From NCBI GenBank assembly GCA_001769125.1, contig MEOG01000119.1, positions 1 to 54,277 on the forward strand: a DNA stretch of 54,277 bases. Direction: 5' to 3'. Numbering within the stretch: the first letter of the stretch is position 1; every line of letters starts with the position of its first letter. The notes under the pieces are model-generated. The model was not told where the DNA came from and did not search any database. It saw only the letters and a program-made list of their open reading frames with translations. Of this stretch, positions 7,773 through 16,474 are shown piece after piece. Both the position numbers and the translations under genes were made by a program. The DNA is from Bacteroidetes bacterium GWF2_35_48 (GTDB taxonomy: Bacteria; Bacteroidota; Bacteroidia; Bacteroidales; GWF2-35-48).

Positions 7773-10298
7773 ATGATAAAAAAAATATTTTTCATAAATT
7801 ATTTTTTACTTTCTTTTGTTTTGTATTCACAGGCACAAAGCTGCTTTGCCGGATTCACATACAGCAACAATCAGGGAGCTGTTAGTTTTGCTGATTCTTC
7901 ATTTTATACGGACAGTCTTTTAAATGCAACATGGGATTTTGGTGATGGCTCTGGTGGTACAGGGTTAAATGCGACACATACTTTTATTGCTTCTGGAGGC
8001 TATTATGTTTGTTATACAATTCAGACAAATTCTTGCACAGATACATTTTGTGATTCCATTTATATTTCCATTCCCGTTATTTTATGTACTGCTGATTTTT
8101 CTTTTGTAGTAGCTAGTTCAGATAGTTTATTATACACTTTTGCCGATAATTCGTCTGTAAGCGATTCTATTTATTCTTTGATATGGACTTCTAATGGAGA
8201 TACCATATCATTTCAAAATGTATTTACATTTTTATTTTCTGATACAGGATTGTATAACGTATGTTTAAGAATTTCAAGTAATAATTGTGATGATTCAATC
8301 TGTCAGACGATACATATTATTCAAAATAATTTTCCATGTCAGGCATATTTTGTTGTGGATTCCGGACTTAATTGCGGTCCTTTTTGTTATCAGTTTATAG
8401 ATTCGTCTACTCTTTCCCCTTCAGAGCAAATTACAAGCTGGCAGTGGAATTTTGGAGATAATAATACAGATACTGTTCCGAACCCTGTTCATGTTTTTCA
8501 AAATGAAGATACGTTTAATGTTTGCCTTACGATAATAACTTCCGGGAATTGTACAGATACTTATTGTTCTCAAGTTGAAATTATATCAACACCTGTTTGC
8601 AATGCTGTGTTTGTTATTGATTCTATTACTCCGAATTGTGGGGCGGGATGTATTTTATTTTCAGATATTTCTTCTGGTTCTTCCCCAATAGTTCAAAGAA
8701 ACTGGATATTCAGCGATGGTTTCACTTCATCGGATAGCAGTTTTACTCGTACGTTTACAAGTTCCGGAACTTACACAGTTTGTTTGTATATAACATCTTC
8801 GACAGGATGCACAGATTCAATTTGTCAGACTATAATTGTAAATATACCGTTGATTTGTTCTGCAAGTTTTTCGTTTAGCAATACAAACTGCGAAAATTGT
8901 TATGATTTTTCAGGGTATTCTCCCGACACAGTCGTCTCGTGGCAATGGAATTTTGGAAACGGGGCTACTTCGAATTTACAGAATCCTTCTTATATTTTTG
9001 CAGATTCTGGTTTGTACATAGTATGTCTGACCATTGTTACATCAACAGGCTGCACATATACTGTATGTCAGAATATATATGTGAATCTTACTCCCTCATG
9101 CAATGTTGATTTTACATTCAGCAATAATGTTTGCCCAAACTGTTTTAATTTTAATGATATTTCTGAAGGAACTATTATTTCGCGGGCTTGGGATTTTGGT
9201 AATGGCGAGACTTCTTCTTTGCAAAATCCTTATTATGTTTTTCCTGATTCTGGCAATTATAATGTGTGTTTAACTGTTCAAAAAACAGTTGGAAGCGATA
9301 CCCTGACTTGTTCTGAATGTTATACGATTTATGCATCTGAAAATAATATTTCTTTATTTTATCTGAAAGGAAAAGTACATGCAGGGAGTACTTTGCTGAA
9401 TGAAGGAATGGCAATTATTTTTAAAGAGCAATCGGGATATTATGTGCCTGTGCAATATCAGAAATTAAACAGCGGAACATTTGATTTTCGCCAATTAGTG
9501 CAAGGAAAATATATTGTTTTTGCATTACCTGAGCCCAGTGCAGAGCAGCGTTATTTTGCTTCTTATTTTGTTAATAAATTATCGTGGGAAAAAGCTACAG
9601 AAATAAATGTTTACGCGAATATTATTGATTTGGATATTTACTTACAACCCAAACCTGCAAATCAAAATGGTTCAGGAGTTATTAGCGGAATAATATATTA
9701 TGAAGACATTTTGCGCTATGAAAAATATATTTTTGGCTGTAATTGGTTTGGAGAAAATACCGTGGAAATTCCGGGTAATTACGCAAGAAATATTCCTGTA
9801 TATTTGTATAATACTATTACAGGAGATTCGCTACAATGGGCTTTATCAGACGCAAGCGGACGTTTTACTTTTTCAGGAATAGAGGAAGGAACTTATAAAA
9901 TAAATGTACAAAAGCCCGGGATTTTGCAAAATGTATCTCCGCTTATTTCGATTTCAAATACCAATCCTGTTAACTCCAATATTGCTGTAACTCTAAGAAC
10001 AAATGATGTTCACTTTAATTTATCAGGAGATGCAGAAATGAACTTTAAGAATGCAATTAATATATACCCCAATCCGGTTCAGACAAAATTAACAATTCAA
10101 TTTAAAACCGATATAATGTTTGATGAAGTATCTATTTCCATTATGAATACAATTGGTCAGCTCATTTATTTTGAAAATAATCTTTATATTAATTCGAATC
10201 AATCAATTACTATTCCCACCAATAATCTTAGTACGGGCATTTATCTTATCAAGATTCAAACCGGAAATAAAATGTATATTTCTAAATTTCAGAAATAG
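7773..10298 (+). CDS. Large secreted multi-PKD protein with T9SS sorting domain
   Basis: This 841-residue protein has a signal peptide (about 1-22) and about six or seven Cys-paired PKD-like domains over residues 23-520; clear cores are WDFGDGSGG, WNFGDNNTD, WNFGNGATS and WDFGNGETS. Next come a region with no clear match and a Cna/SdrD-type fold (about 675-745, with GRFTFSGIEEGTYKINVQ). The T9SS type A domain ends it (about 763-841, YPNPVQTKLTIQF). It resembles the 6092 product and is probably a paralogue. The 88-bp gap upstream has a terminator but no ECF-type motif, so its regulation may differ. Likely an adhesin or surface matrix protein; the ligand is unknown. Confidence 0.87.
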   Translation: MIKKIFFINYFLLSFVLYSQAQSCFAGFTYSNNQGAVSFADSSFYTDSLLNATWDFGDGSGGTGLNATHTFIASGGYYVCYTIQTNSCTDTFCDSIYISIPVILCTADFSFVVASSDSLLYTFADNSSVSDSIYSLIWTSNGDTISFQNVFTFLFSDTGLYNVCLRISSNNCDDSICQTIHIIQNNFPCQAYFVVDSGLNCGPFCYQFIDSSTLSPSEQITSWQWNFGDNNTDTVPNPVHVFQNEDTFNVCLTIITSGNCTDTYCSQVEIISTPVCNAVFVIDSITPNCGAGCILFSDISSGSSPIVQRNWIFSDGFTSSDSSFTRTFTSSGTYTVCLYITSSTGCTDSICQTIIVNIPLICSASFSFSNTNCENCYDFSGYSPDTVVSWQWNFGNGATSNLQNPSYIFADSGLYIVCLTIVTSTGCTYTVCQNIYVNLTPSCNVDFTFSNNVCPNCFNFNDISEGTIISRAWDFGNGETSSLQNPYYVFPDSGNYNVCLTVQKTVGSDTLTCSECYTIYASENNISLFYLKGKVHAGSTLLNEGMAIIFKEQSGYYVPVQYQKLNSGTFDFRQLVQGKYIVFALPEPSAEQRYFASYFVNKLSWEKATEINVYANIIDLDIYLQPKPANQNGSGVISGIIYYEDILRYEKYIFGCNWFGENTVEIPGNYARNIPVYLYNTITGDSLQWALSDASGRFTFSGIEEGTYKINVQKPGILQNVSPLISISNTNPVNSNIAVTLRTNDVHFNLSGDAEMNFKNAINIYPNPVQTKLTIQFKTDIMFDEVSISIMNTIGQLIYFENNLYINSNQSITIPTNNLSTGIYLIKIQTGNKMYISKFQK

Positions 10299-10328
10299 AT
10301 TTTTGTTTTTTTAGTCCCTAAAATCAAA

Positions 10329-10359
10329 TTTGCCTTTTTCATTTTTTTTGCTAACTTTG
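10329..10359 (+). promoter_or_regulatory. Bacteroidota-type promoter of the PFK-like gene
   Basis: TTTG (10329-10332), 19 bases, then TAACTTTG (10352-10359) is a full match to the family consensus. The start is predicted about 20 bases before the ATG at 10385. Confidence 0.75.
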
Positions 10360-10384
10360 ATTTTTATATAAATATATATCAATT

Positions 10385-11620
10385 ATGGCAATCAAAGGCA
10401 GAATATTTGAGGGTAAAACTTTAGCAATTTTAACAGGAGATGGCGATACTCCCTCCATGAATGCAAGTATAGAAGCAGTAAAATGTCGTGCGTCTGTGCT
10501 GGGATACCAAGTTTATGGAGTAAGGAAAGGCTGGAAAGGTTTGCTTGGAGATGGCGATATTGTTGATCTTTCAAATCAACCTTACGATGGCTGGTATGGA
10601 GGAACTGCGCTTCGCACAACGAGGACGAATCCCTTTCCTACAGAGAAAAATCCGATTAGCAGAGTAGAAGAAATTGTAAGAAATATTAAGAAGTATAAGA
10701 TAGATGTGTTAATTATTGTCGGAGGTTTTGATTGTTTAAATGTTGCAAAAAAAATTGTTGAAATTTATGGCATTCCGATTATTGCTATACCAAATACTAT
10801 TGAAAATAATATTCGTACAGGAACTATTCATAATTATAACGGACAAGAAATAGAATCTGCCTCATGTCCCGGTTTTCCTTCCGGAGCAAAAGGTATTGCT
10901 GATTTTACTTCCAGAGTTTGTACAACTGCTGAATCTCATTCCCGGATTATAGTTCTTGAAATGCTTGGCAAGTCTTTCGGTTGGCTTACCGGAGCCGCAA
11001 TGATGGGTGGCGCAGAAATCGCTCTCATTCCTGAATTTCCTGTAACCAAAGCCCTGAAAATACCTTTTTTCGAAAAAGTAACTGAAGTTTATAATAAGAT
11101 AAAGAAAAAATATTTAGTTATTGCAGTTGGGGAGGGAACAAAGTGGCATGAAGAAAAGTCTGATAGTATTGTGTTATGTAAGCAATATATGGATACTGAT
11201 GAATTTAATAATTTAAGATATGGCGGTATTTCCAGTTTAGTTGCAGAGGAGATAGAACGTCATACAGGTATTCAGGCGCGTGCGCAACAAACTGCTTACT
11301 ATTCACGTTCCGGTGATTGCCGAAAATACGATAAACGTTTGTGCGGATTATTTGCAGATAAAATGATTGATGTTTTATTACGTGAAGATTATGGAACTTT
11401 AATTGTTGTAAGTAAATTATCAACTTATCAGGAAATTGAAGAATACAATATGGGAACTATTCCCTTGTCCACATTAGAACCTTTTAATGTCCCAGCACAG
11501 TATTATGATCAGGAAAATTTTCATTTTAATGAAAAATATTTTGATTTTATAAGCTATTACGCAGAAAGACCAAAAGGAATTTATTTCAACTATAATTTTC
11601 CGAAAGTTTTACCTAAGTAA
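10385..11620 (+). CDS. Phosphofructokinase-superfamily protein with altered active site
   Basis: This 411-residue protein follows the PFK fold from end to end: TGDGDTPSMN, YGGTALRTTR, IIVGGFDCLN, AIPNTIENN, SHSRIIVLEMLGK and RYGGISS can be aligned with the canonical motifs. Several catalytic positions differ. GGDGS reads GGFDC. TIDND reads TIENN, replacing the catalytic Asp by Glu and the next Asp by Asn. MGR reads LGK. There is also an insertion after TIENN. It could be a divergent ATP- or PPi-dependent 6-phosphofructokinase, or a relative with another substrate. Membership of the superfamily is firm; the reaction is not. It has its own strong promoter and is followed by the 11-bp repeat tract. 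Confidence 0.75.
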   Translation: MAIKGRIFEGKTLAILTGDGDTPSMNASIEAVKCRASVLGYQVYGVRKGWKGLLGDGDIVDLSNQPYDGWYGGTALRTTRTNPFPTEKNPISRVEEIVRNIKKYKIDVLIIVGGFDCLNVAKKIVEIYGIPIIAIPNTIENNIRTGTIHNYNGQEIESASCPGFPSGAKGIADFTSRVCTTAESHSRIIVLEMLGKSFGWLTGAAMMGGAEIALIPEFPVTKALKIPFFEKVTEVYNKIKKKYLVIAVGEGTKWHEEKSDSIVLCKQYMDTDEFNNLRYGGISSLVAEEIERHTGIQARAQQTAYYSRSGDCRKYDKRLCGLFADKMIDVLLREDYGTLIVVSKLSTYQEIEEYNMGTIPLSTLEPFNVPAQYYDQENFHFNEKYFDFISYYAERPKGIYFNYNFPKVLPK

Positions 11621-11629
11621 TTAATTTTT

Positions 11630-12218
11630 CAGTAGATATTCAATTGTGCGACAATAGATGTTCAGTAGTGCTACAATAGATGTTCAGTAGATGTACAGTT
11701 GTTAATTCGATAGTGCAACAATAGATGTTCGGTAGATGTGCAATAGATGTTCGATTGTTAATTCAATAGTGCAACAATTGTATCCCTATCGTATTCCTAC
11801 TGAATTCCAATTGTATTTCTATTGAATTCCTATCGTATTTCTATTGAATCCCTATCGTATTCCTACTGAATTCCAATTGTATTTCTATTGAATTCCTATC
11901 GTATTTCTATTGAATCCTTATCGTATTCCTACTGAATTTCAATTGTATTTCTATTGAATTCCTATCGTATTTCTATTGAATTCCTATCGTATTCCTATTG
12001 TATTTCTATCGTATTCCTATTGTATTCCTATCGTATTCCTATCGTATTTCTATCGTATTCCTATTGTATTCCTATCGTATTCCTATTGTATTTCTATCGT
12101 ATTCCTATTGTATTCCTATCGTATTTCTATCGTATTCCTATTGTATTCCTATCGTATTCCTATTGTATTTCTATCGTATTCCTACTGTATTCCAATTGTA
12201 TTCCTACTGAATTCCTAA
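11630..12218. repeat. 11-bp repeat tract, copy 2, with three 66-bp higher-order units
   Basis: Left part (about 11630-11780): degenerate units with core CRRTAG plus RTGTW or TGCAA. Right part (11782-12218): about 40 units of 11 bp, consensus ATTYCTAYYGW, that is the inverted core. A six-unit block of 66 bp is repeated three times (11782-11847, 11848-11913, 11914-11979), the first two identical and the third differing at two positions. Because 11 is not a multiple of 3, all three forward frames stay open and read as YRIPIVFLSYS-like peptides; these are not genes. The tract fills the gap between the convergent PFK-like and M23 genes and touches the M23 stop codon. Unit differences are mostly C/T. 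Confidence 0.9.
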
Positions 12219-12896
12219 TTATTTCAACTGCCCAATATAATCATACGGAATAAGGTTTTCTCCATCGGTTTTTAGAACAGTAAAATGTAAATGAGTAGGA
12301 GATCTTTTAGGAAAAGCATTTTTTCCGCTTCGTCCAAGAGTGGCAATGGCGGTTCCTTTTTTGCATAAGTCTCCGTTTTGAACCTTTATAGAATCAAGAT
12401 GTGCAAAGTAAAAGAACAATGCAGCTTTAGGGTTAAAAGCCCAGATATAATTTCCGCCACGAATATCAGAGCCTTCTTTCCATCCGAAATTATGAGATAA
12501 AATAATCAGGTCAACCGGAGCATAAATATTTACAGGCTTCTTTGTTTTATCGTGGAGGCAGTCTTGATTATTATCCCGAATAAAAATGTCGTAGGCTGCA
12601 TGACCTCTATGTTTGTTCCCATCATAGAAATTATATCCTTTTGGAAGAAAACCACCTTTCCCGACATCATTCATTGATGCGCCTTCAACAGGAAAAACCC
12701 AATTGTCGTTATTCAAAAAAGATTTAGTAGCGCAGAATTCAAGCAGCTCCTTGTATAATACTGAAAACTGTTTTTTTGCTTCCGTTTTATAAATTTTCAG
12801 ATCGCGTACGTTTTTTTCAAAAACATTCCACTTTTCAATAGAGTCTGATTTGATGAGGAAAAAAGCAAATGCAATGCTGATAATTTTTTCAATCAT
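12219..12896 (-). CDS. M23 family metallopeptidase
   Basis: This 225-residue exported protein has an N-terminal hydrophobic segment (about 1-17). Its LytM/M23 domain shows the zinc ligands HRGHAAYD and THLHF, plus the typical ANIYAP-like strand VNIYAPVD and the GKKGTAIATLG-like turn CKKGTAIATLG. Active members cut peptide bridges in peptidoglycan in the periplasm. The start overlaps the stop of the DUF4846 gene by 4 bp (ATGA), so the two are translationally coupled. The stop codon directly borders the 11-bp repeat tract. Confidence 0.87.
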   Translation of the reverse strand: MIEKIISIAFAFFLIKSDSIEKWNVFEKNVRDLKIYKTEAKKQFSVLYKELLEFCATKSFLNNDNWVFPVEGASMNDVGKGGFLPKGYNFYDGNKHRGHAAYDIFIRDNNQDCLHDKTKKPVNIYAPVDLIILSHNFGWKEGSDIRGGNYIWAFNPKAALFFYFAHLDSIKVQNGDLCKKGTAIATLGRSGKNAFPKRSPTHLHFTVLKTDGENLIPYDYIGQLK

Positions 12897-13624
12897 GGTA
12901 TAAATCTTTTATATATTGCTTTCCCGAAATTTAGGTTTTCATCTAAATATTTATTGTATCCATCAAGGGTAAACCATCCGTCAATGCCATAACCTGACTG
13001 TGCTTTTTCAATATGGAATTCCTGCGCCGGCATAAAGCTGTAGCCAACAAGATATAATTTGTCTCCTTTCGTATTCTTACAAATATCAACTATCACAGAA
13101 ACGTGCCCAATACCTCCTGTTTCATTTTGCACAAACATATCTCCCGGCTGAAGTTCTTTTTCAGAAACTGTTTTACATCCCCGCTTCATTGATGAAGAGT
13201 TGGAATATGCAAATGCGTGTTGCAAAAAACCTTTGTAATCTTTTTTCTGTTTTTTAAAATATACTCGATTTCCACTGTAGTCAAATAAATAGAGTTCGTT
13301 AAGCTTGTCGTTTTGCTTATGATACTCTGCCCATATTCTCATGCTGTAGTCTGCGCATTGTTCAATATCTGATTTAAACAATAAAGGAAAATCAACTACT
13401 CCCCATATTTTATAAAGGGAATTTGAAATATTTTTCCCGGATGCTGCTTTTATTGTTTTATCTTTTTTAAGTGGCATTGATTGCACAAATGCAGCGTAGG
13501 TTTCTTTGTCATATTCAATCCTGTTGTAACCTGACGGGACAGGAAATTCTGTTTTAATTATTTTTTGTTGCGCGAAATTTACCAATGGAAAAATTATAAA
13601 CAGGAATAAATAATTCATTTTCAT
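12893..13624 (-). CDS. DUF4846 domain-containing exported protein
   Basis: This 243-residue protein has a signal peptide (about 1-18, ending NFA). The fold is that of DUF4846, with motifs CADYSMRIWAEY, GDMFVQNETGGIGHVSVIVD and GYSFMPAQEFHI. The Cys, the later HVSVIVD and the hydrophilic pattern resemble papain-like NlpC/P60 enzymes, so a cell-wall amidase or peptidase role is plausible, but this is inference. It is coupled to the downstream M23 peptidase. No separate promoter is clear; the palindrome at 13703-13754 lies about 80 bp upstream and contains TATATTTG on this strand. Confidence 0.75.
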   Translation of the reverse strand: MKMNYLFLFIIFPLVNFAQQKIIKTEFPVPSGYNRIEYDKETYAAFVQSMPLKKDKTIKAASGKNISNSLYKIWGVVDFPLLFKSDIEQCADYSMRIWAEYHKQNDKLNELYLFDYSGNRVYFKKQKKDYKGFLQHAFAYSNSSSMKRGCKTVSEKELQPGDMFVQNETGGIGHVSVIVDICKNTKGDKLYLVGYSFMPAQEFHIEKAQSGYGIDGWFTLDGYNKYLDENLNFGKAIYKRFIP

Positions 13625-13702
13625 TATATATATTTTTTAAGTGTACGTCTTTATTTCTATCTGTGGTAGTGCATTTGCGTTTGTATCATATTTATTTTAA
13701 AA

Positions 13703-13754
13703 TTTATATTTGGCGGAATGTAGTAAATTTTATATAGATTCCGCCAAATATAAA
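13703..13754. repeat. Palindrome at the 3' end of the AAA ATPase gene
   Basis: Perfect 17-bp arms, TTTATATTTGGCGGAAT (13703-13719) and its reverse complement (13738-13754), are separated by 18 bp. The last base lies one base from the stop codon of the ATPase gene (13756-13758). The element is a direct repeat of the palindrome at 15213-15262; the right arms and flank are identical over 25 bp. Confidence 0.9.
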
Positions 13755-13755
13755 A

Positions 13756-15201
13756 TTAGTATTCCCCTTCTTCGAACAGAACTTCTATGGTCAAATCATT
13801 CTCTACAATGCTTGTTTTGTGCATATTATTTTTTACTCCAAAGGTACTTATAAATGTAAGCATCATACTCTTTTTTGTTTTAGATTTCAACTGAAAATTG
13901 TTTATTTTTCTTCTTAGAATATTTGCATAAGCCTTATCAATAGTAAATTCTCCGGAATGGAATTTGATTTCGCAAATGTTTATAACATCATCGCTGCGAT
14001 CTATTAAAAGGTCAATCTGAAAGCCATTTTCATATTCATTACCTTTATAGATGTAACTGGATTCTTCGGTATATACGCCGCTTATCCCTAAAGCCTTTTT
14101 AATGTTTTCTGTATGTTTCATGCAGATGTTTTCAAATGCAAAGCCGCTCCAGCTTTTCCATTGTTGAGATTGGATTAATTTTGGCCATATATTCATTCCC
14201 GGTTTTGCTTGTTTTTCTATAAAATGAATATAGAAAAGAGAGTATTCATCGGTAAGTCTGTACAGGGTTTCTTTTTTCTTTTTATCAAAAGGAAAGTAGG
14301 ATGAAACAAAACCCGATGATATTAATTCCGATAGAATACGCGTTAAGCTTCCACCGTCTTTAATCTTGCTTTTAGTAATTATTTCAGTTCTTGTTAAGCC
14401 TTTCCATTTCGAAGCGAGTGCCCTTATAATATTTATATGTTTCTCTGCTTTTTCAAATAAAGCCGGATATAATTTATCAAATTCATCACGTAACAAACCA
14501 TTTTTCCTGAAGCAAATTGTATCAATATTTTGTGCAGCGCTTAATCCGGGTTTTATTTCTTTGAGGTAATGTGGAACTCCTCCCATAGCCATGTACAACT
14601 GGATTGTTTGATAGTGATCCATTTTTATGTTTCTGCTTTTCAAATATTTTTTTGTTTCGGCAAGAGTAAATGGTGCAAGATTAATAAGCTTTGTTATTCT
14701 GTTGTGCAAGCCACCTTTATTATGCACTACTTTGTTTATCATCCATGATGCCGAGGATCCGCATATAACAACAATAATATTTTGTTTGCTTGCCCACGAA
14801 TTCCAGAAATGACCAAGAGCTGTTAAGAATCCCGATTTTCGCGATGCAAGCCAGGGGAGCTCATCAAAAAATAATACTTTTTTTTTCTTTGTTTTTATCT
14901 TTTCGAGCGCAGTTGATAGTTGAAAAAAAGCTTCAAGCCATGATTCAGGAATGCTTGTTGTTTTTTTATTACCGGATATTTTATTCAGTTGTGTTGCGAA
15001 ATATTCTAATTGTTGCTTTGCGCTTGCCTGTTGAATTCCTGTTATCTCAAAATTAATATAATCCCTATAAACATTTCGTACAAGATAGGTTTTTCCAACT
15101 CTTCTTCTTCCTATTACCGCAAGCATTTCAGGGTGTTTGTTAAATAACAAATCTGTCATCATGCTTATCTCTTCAGTGCGTCCGATGATGTTTTTATTCA
15201 T
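13756..15201 (-). CDS. Solo AAA+ ATPase with C-terminal PD-(D/E)XK (DUF234-type) domain
   Basis: This 481-residue protein has an AAA+/STAND-like ATPase core: Walker A GRRRVGKT (31-38), Walker B VLFFDE (109-114) and a sensor-like VVICGSSASWM. A winged helix follows (about 265-320). The C-terminal domain has a nuclease-like core, D397 in QIDLLID and E411-I-K413 in CEIKFH. This matches the ATPase_2/DUF234 family common in archaea and Bacteroidota, whose role is not established. Both gene ends are bracketed by copies of a long palindrome (13703-13754 and 15213-15262). No partner gene is co-transcribed. I see no frameshift or missing motif, so it looks intact. Confidence 0.88.
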   Translation of the reverse strand: MNKNIIGRTEEISMMTDLLFNKHPEMLAVIGRRRVGKTYLVRNVYRDYINFEITGIQQASAKQQLEYFATQLNKISGNKKTTSIPESWLEAFFQLSTALEKIKTKKKKVLFFDELPWLASRKSGFLTALGHFWNSWASKQNIIVVICGSSASWMINKVVHNKGGLHNRITKLINLAPFTLAETKKYLKSRNIKMDHYQTIQLYMAMGGVPHYLKEIKPGLSAAQNIDTICFRKNGLLRDEFDKLYPALFEKAEKHINIIRALASKWKGLTRTEIITKSKIKDGGSLTRILSELISSGFVSSYFPFDKKKKETLYRLTDEYSLFYIHFIEKQAKPGMNIWPKLIQSQQWKSWSGFAFENICMKHTENIKKALGISGVYTEESSYIYKGNEYENGFQIDLLIDRSDDVINICEIKFHSGEFTIDKAYANILRRKINNFQLKSKTKKSMMLTFISTFGVKNNMHKTSIVENDLTIEVLFEEGEY

Positions 15202-15212
15202 ATTAAAAAATA

Positions 15213-15262
15213 TTATATTTGGCGGAATCTATGCAAATTTATATAGATTCCGCCAAATATAA
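15213..15262. repeat. Palindrome at the 5' end of the AAA ATPase gene
   Basis: Perfect 20-bp arms (15213-15232 and 15243-15262; the left arm is TTATATTTGGCGGAATCTAT) surround a 10-bp spacer. It ends 11 bp before the ATPase start codon. On the minus strand it contains the possible -7 box TAAATTTG in its centre, so it could be an operator over the gene's own promoter. It repeats, in direct orientation, the palindrome at the other end of the gene. Confidence 0.9.
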
Positions 15263-15363
15263 AAATTATCTGAAGAAAATTTATTAGCAATTTAAATATA
15301 ATTTTGTTTAGTATCATTTTTTTGATACGTATTGCGCTTCCAGTCTTGCAAAGAGGTTATTCC

Positions 15364-16323
15364 TTAATTAAATATTTTTTTGTATGTATGGCAATAAGGG
15401 CGGCTTCCTTTTTTTGAATAGTAATCCTGATGATAGTTTTCAGCTTTCCAGAATTTTGTTGCCGGAGTAATTTTTGTTGCTACTTTATATCCTTTTTGAT
15501 TTAATTGTTCAATAATGCTTTCTGCTTTTAATTTTTGATCGGGAGTTGTGTGAAAAATTTCCGAACGGTATTGTTCCCCAACATCGGGACCTTGTCTGTT
15601 TACTTGAGTAAAATCGTGAATTTCAAAAAATAGTTTCGCAAGTTTTTCATAGTTTATGATTTGCGTATCAAAGATAATTTCTACTGCCTCTGCATGACCT
15701 GTATTTTCTTCGCACACATCTTCGTATGTTGGGTTTTCTTTTTTTCCACCAATATATCCTACAGAAATTTTTTTGATACCTGCAATGTTTTTAAATAGAT
15801 ATTCCACACCCCAGAAACAGCCTCCGGCAAAATATGCAATCTCATCATCTTTCCCGGTAAGCGAAGGAATAAATTTTAATGATATAGAATTAACACAATG
15901 CCGCACATTTTTTTTGGTTAGATTTTCACCCGTAAAAACGTGTCCCAGATGCGCATTGCAATTTGTGCATATTATTTCTGTTCGTTCTCCATCAGCGTCA
16001 GGTATTTTTTTTATTGCGCCCGGTATCTCGTCATCAAAACTTGGCCAGCCACAATTCGAATCAAATTTATCGTATGAATGATAAAGCGGTGCATCGCATT
16101 GCTTGCAAATATAAGTGCCTTTTTCTTTACTGTTCCAGTATTCTCCGCTGTAAGGTCTTTCTGTGCCTTTTTGAATAATCACGTATTCTTCCTCCGAACT
16201 AAGTTTGTTATATTTCATAGTATCTAGATTTGTATTTCCTTTACAGGAAATAATTAAAACAAGTAATAATATTTCAGGTTTAAACAACATATTACAAATA
16301 ACGTATTTATTCATGATATGCAT
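15364..16323 (-). CDS. msrAB: Bifunctional methionine sulfoxide reductase, MsrB-MsrA lipoprotein
   Basis: The 319-residue protein is a fusion in the order B then A. The lipobox LIISC (Cys27) marks it as a lipoprotein. The MsrB half (about 38-152) has four zinc Cys (73, 76, 119, 122) and catalytic Cys143 in RHCVNSISL. The MsrA half (about 162-312) has catalytic Cys169 in GGCFWG plus GYIGG and GHAEAVEI. Together they would repair both diastereomers of methionine sulfoxide in periplasmic proteins. Start at 16323; a second ATG three codons in is equally possible. It stands alone, and no clear promoter box is visible upstream. Confidence 0.92.
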   Translation of the reverse strand: MHIMNKYVICNMLFKPEILLLVLIISCKGNTNLDTMKYNKLSSEEEYVIIQKGTERPYSGEYWNSKEKGTYICKQCDAPLYHSYDKFDSNCGWPSFDDEIPGAIKKIPDADGERTEIICTNCNAHLGHVFTGENLTKKNVRHCVNSISLKFIPSLTGKDDEIAYFAGGCFWGVEYLFKNIAGIKKISVGYIGGKKENPTYEDVCEENTGHAEAVEIIFDTQIINYEKLAKLFFEIHDFTQVNRQGPDVGEQYRSEIFHTTPDQKLKAESIIEQLNQKGYKVATKITPATKFWKAENYHQDYYSKKGSRPYCHTYKKIFN

Positions 16324-16474
16324 GTTGTTGGTATATTTGACTTATATCATAATTTATAAAGAATTATTTGTGTTTATCTGTTTTACGACTTTGTTTATCG
16401 CTGTCATTTTTTGCATTATGCTCATATTTAAATACAGGCTTTATATACCAATTCTTAATAGATTTCCGATGGTT

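Noticed and set aside
11630-12218. CRISPR array as an explanation of the regular tract
   Set aside because: Units are 11 bp, contiguous, with no spacers, and no cas genes are present.
11954-12253. Open frames in all three plus-strand frames with YRIPIVFLSYS-like repeats
   Set aside because: They follow from an 11-bp repeat free of stop codons; the same peptide in all frames, no start context and overlap with the M23 gene end show that they are not genes.
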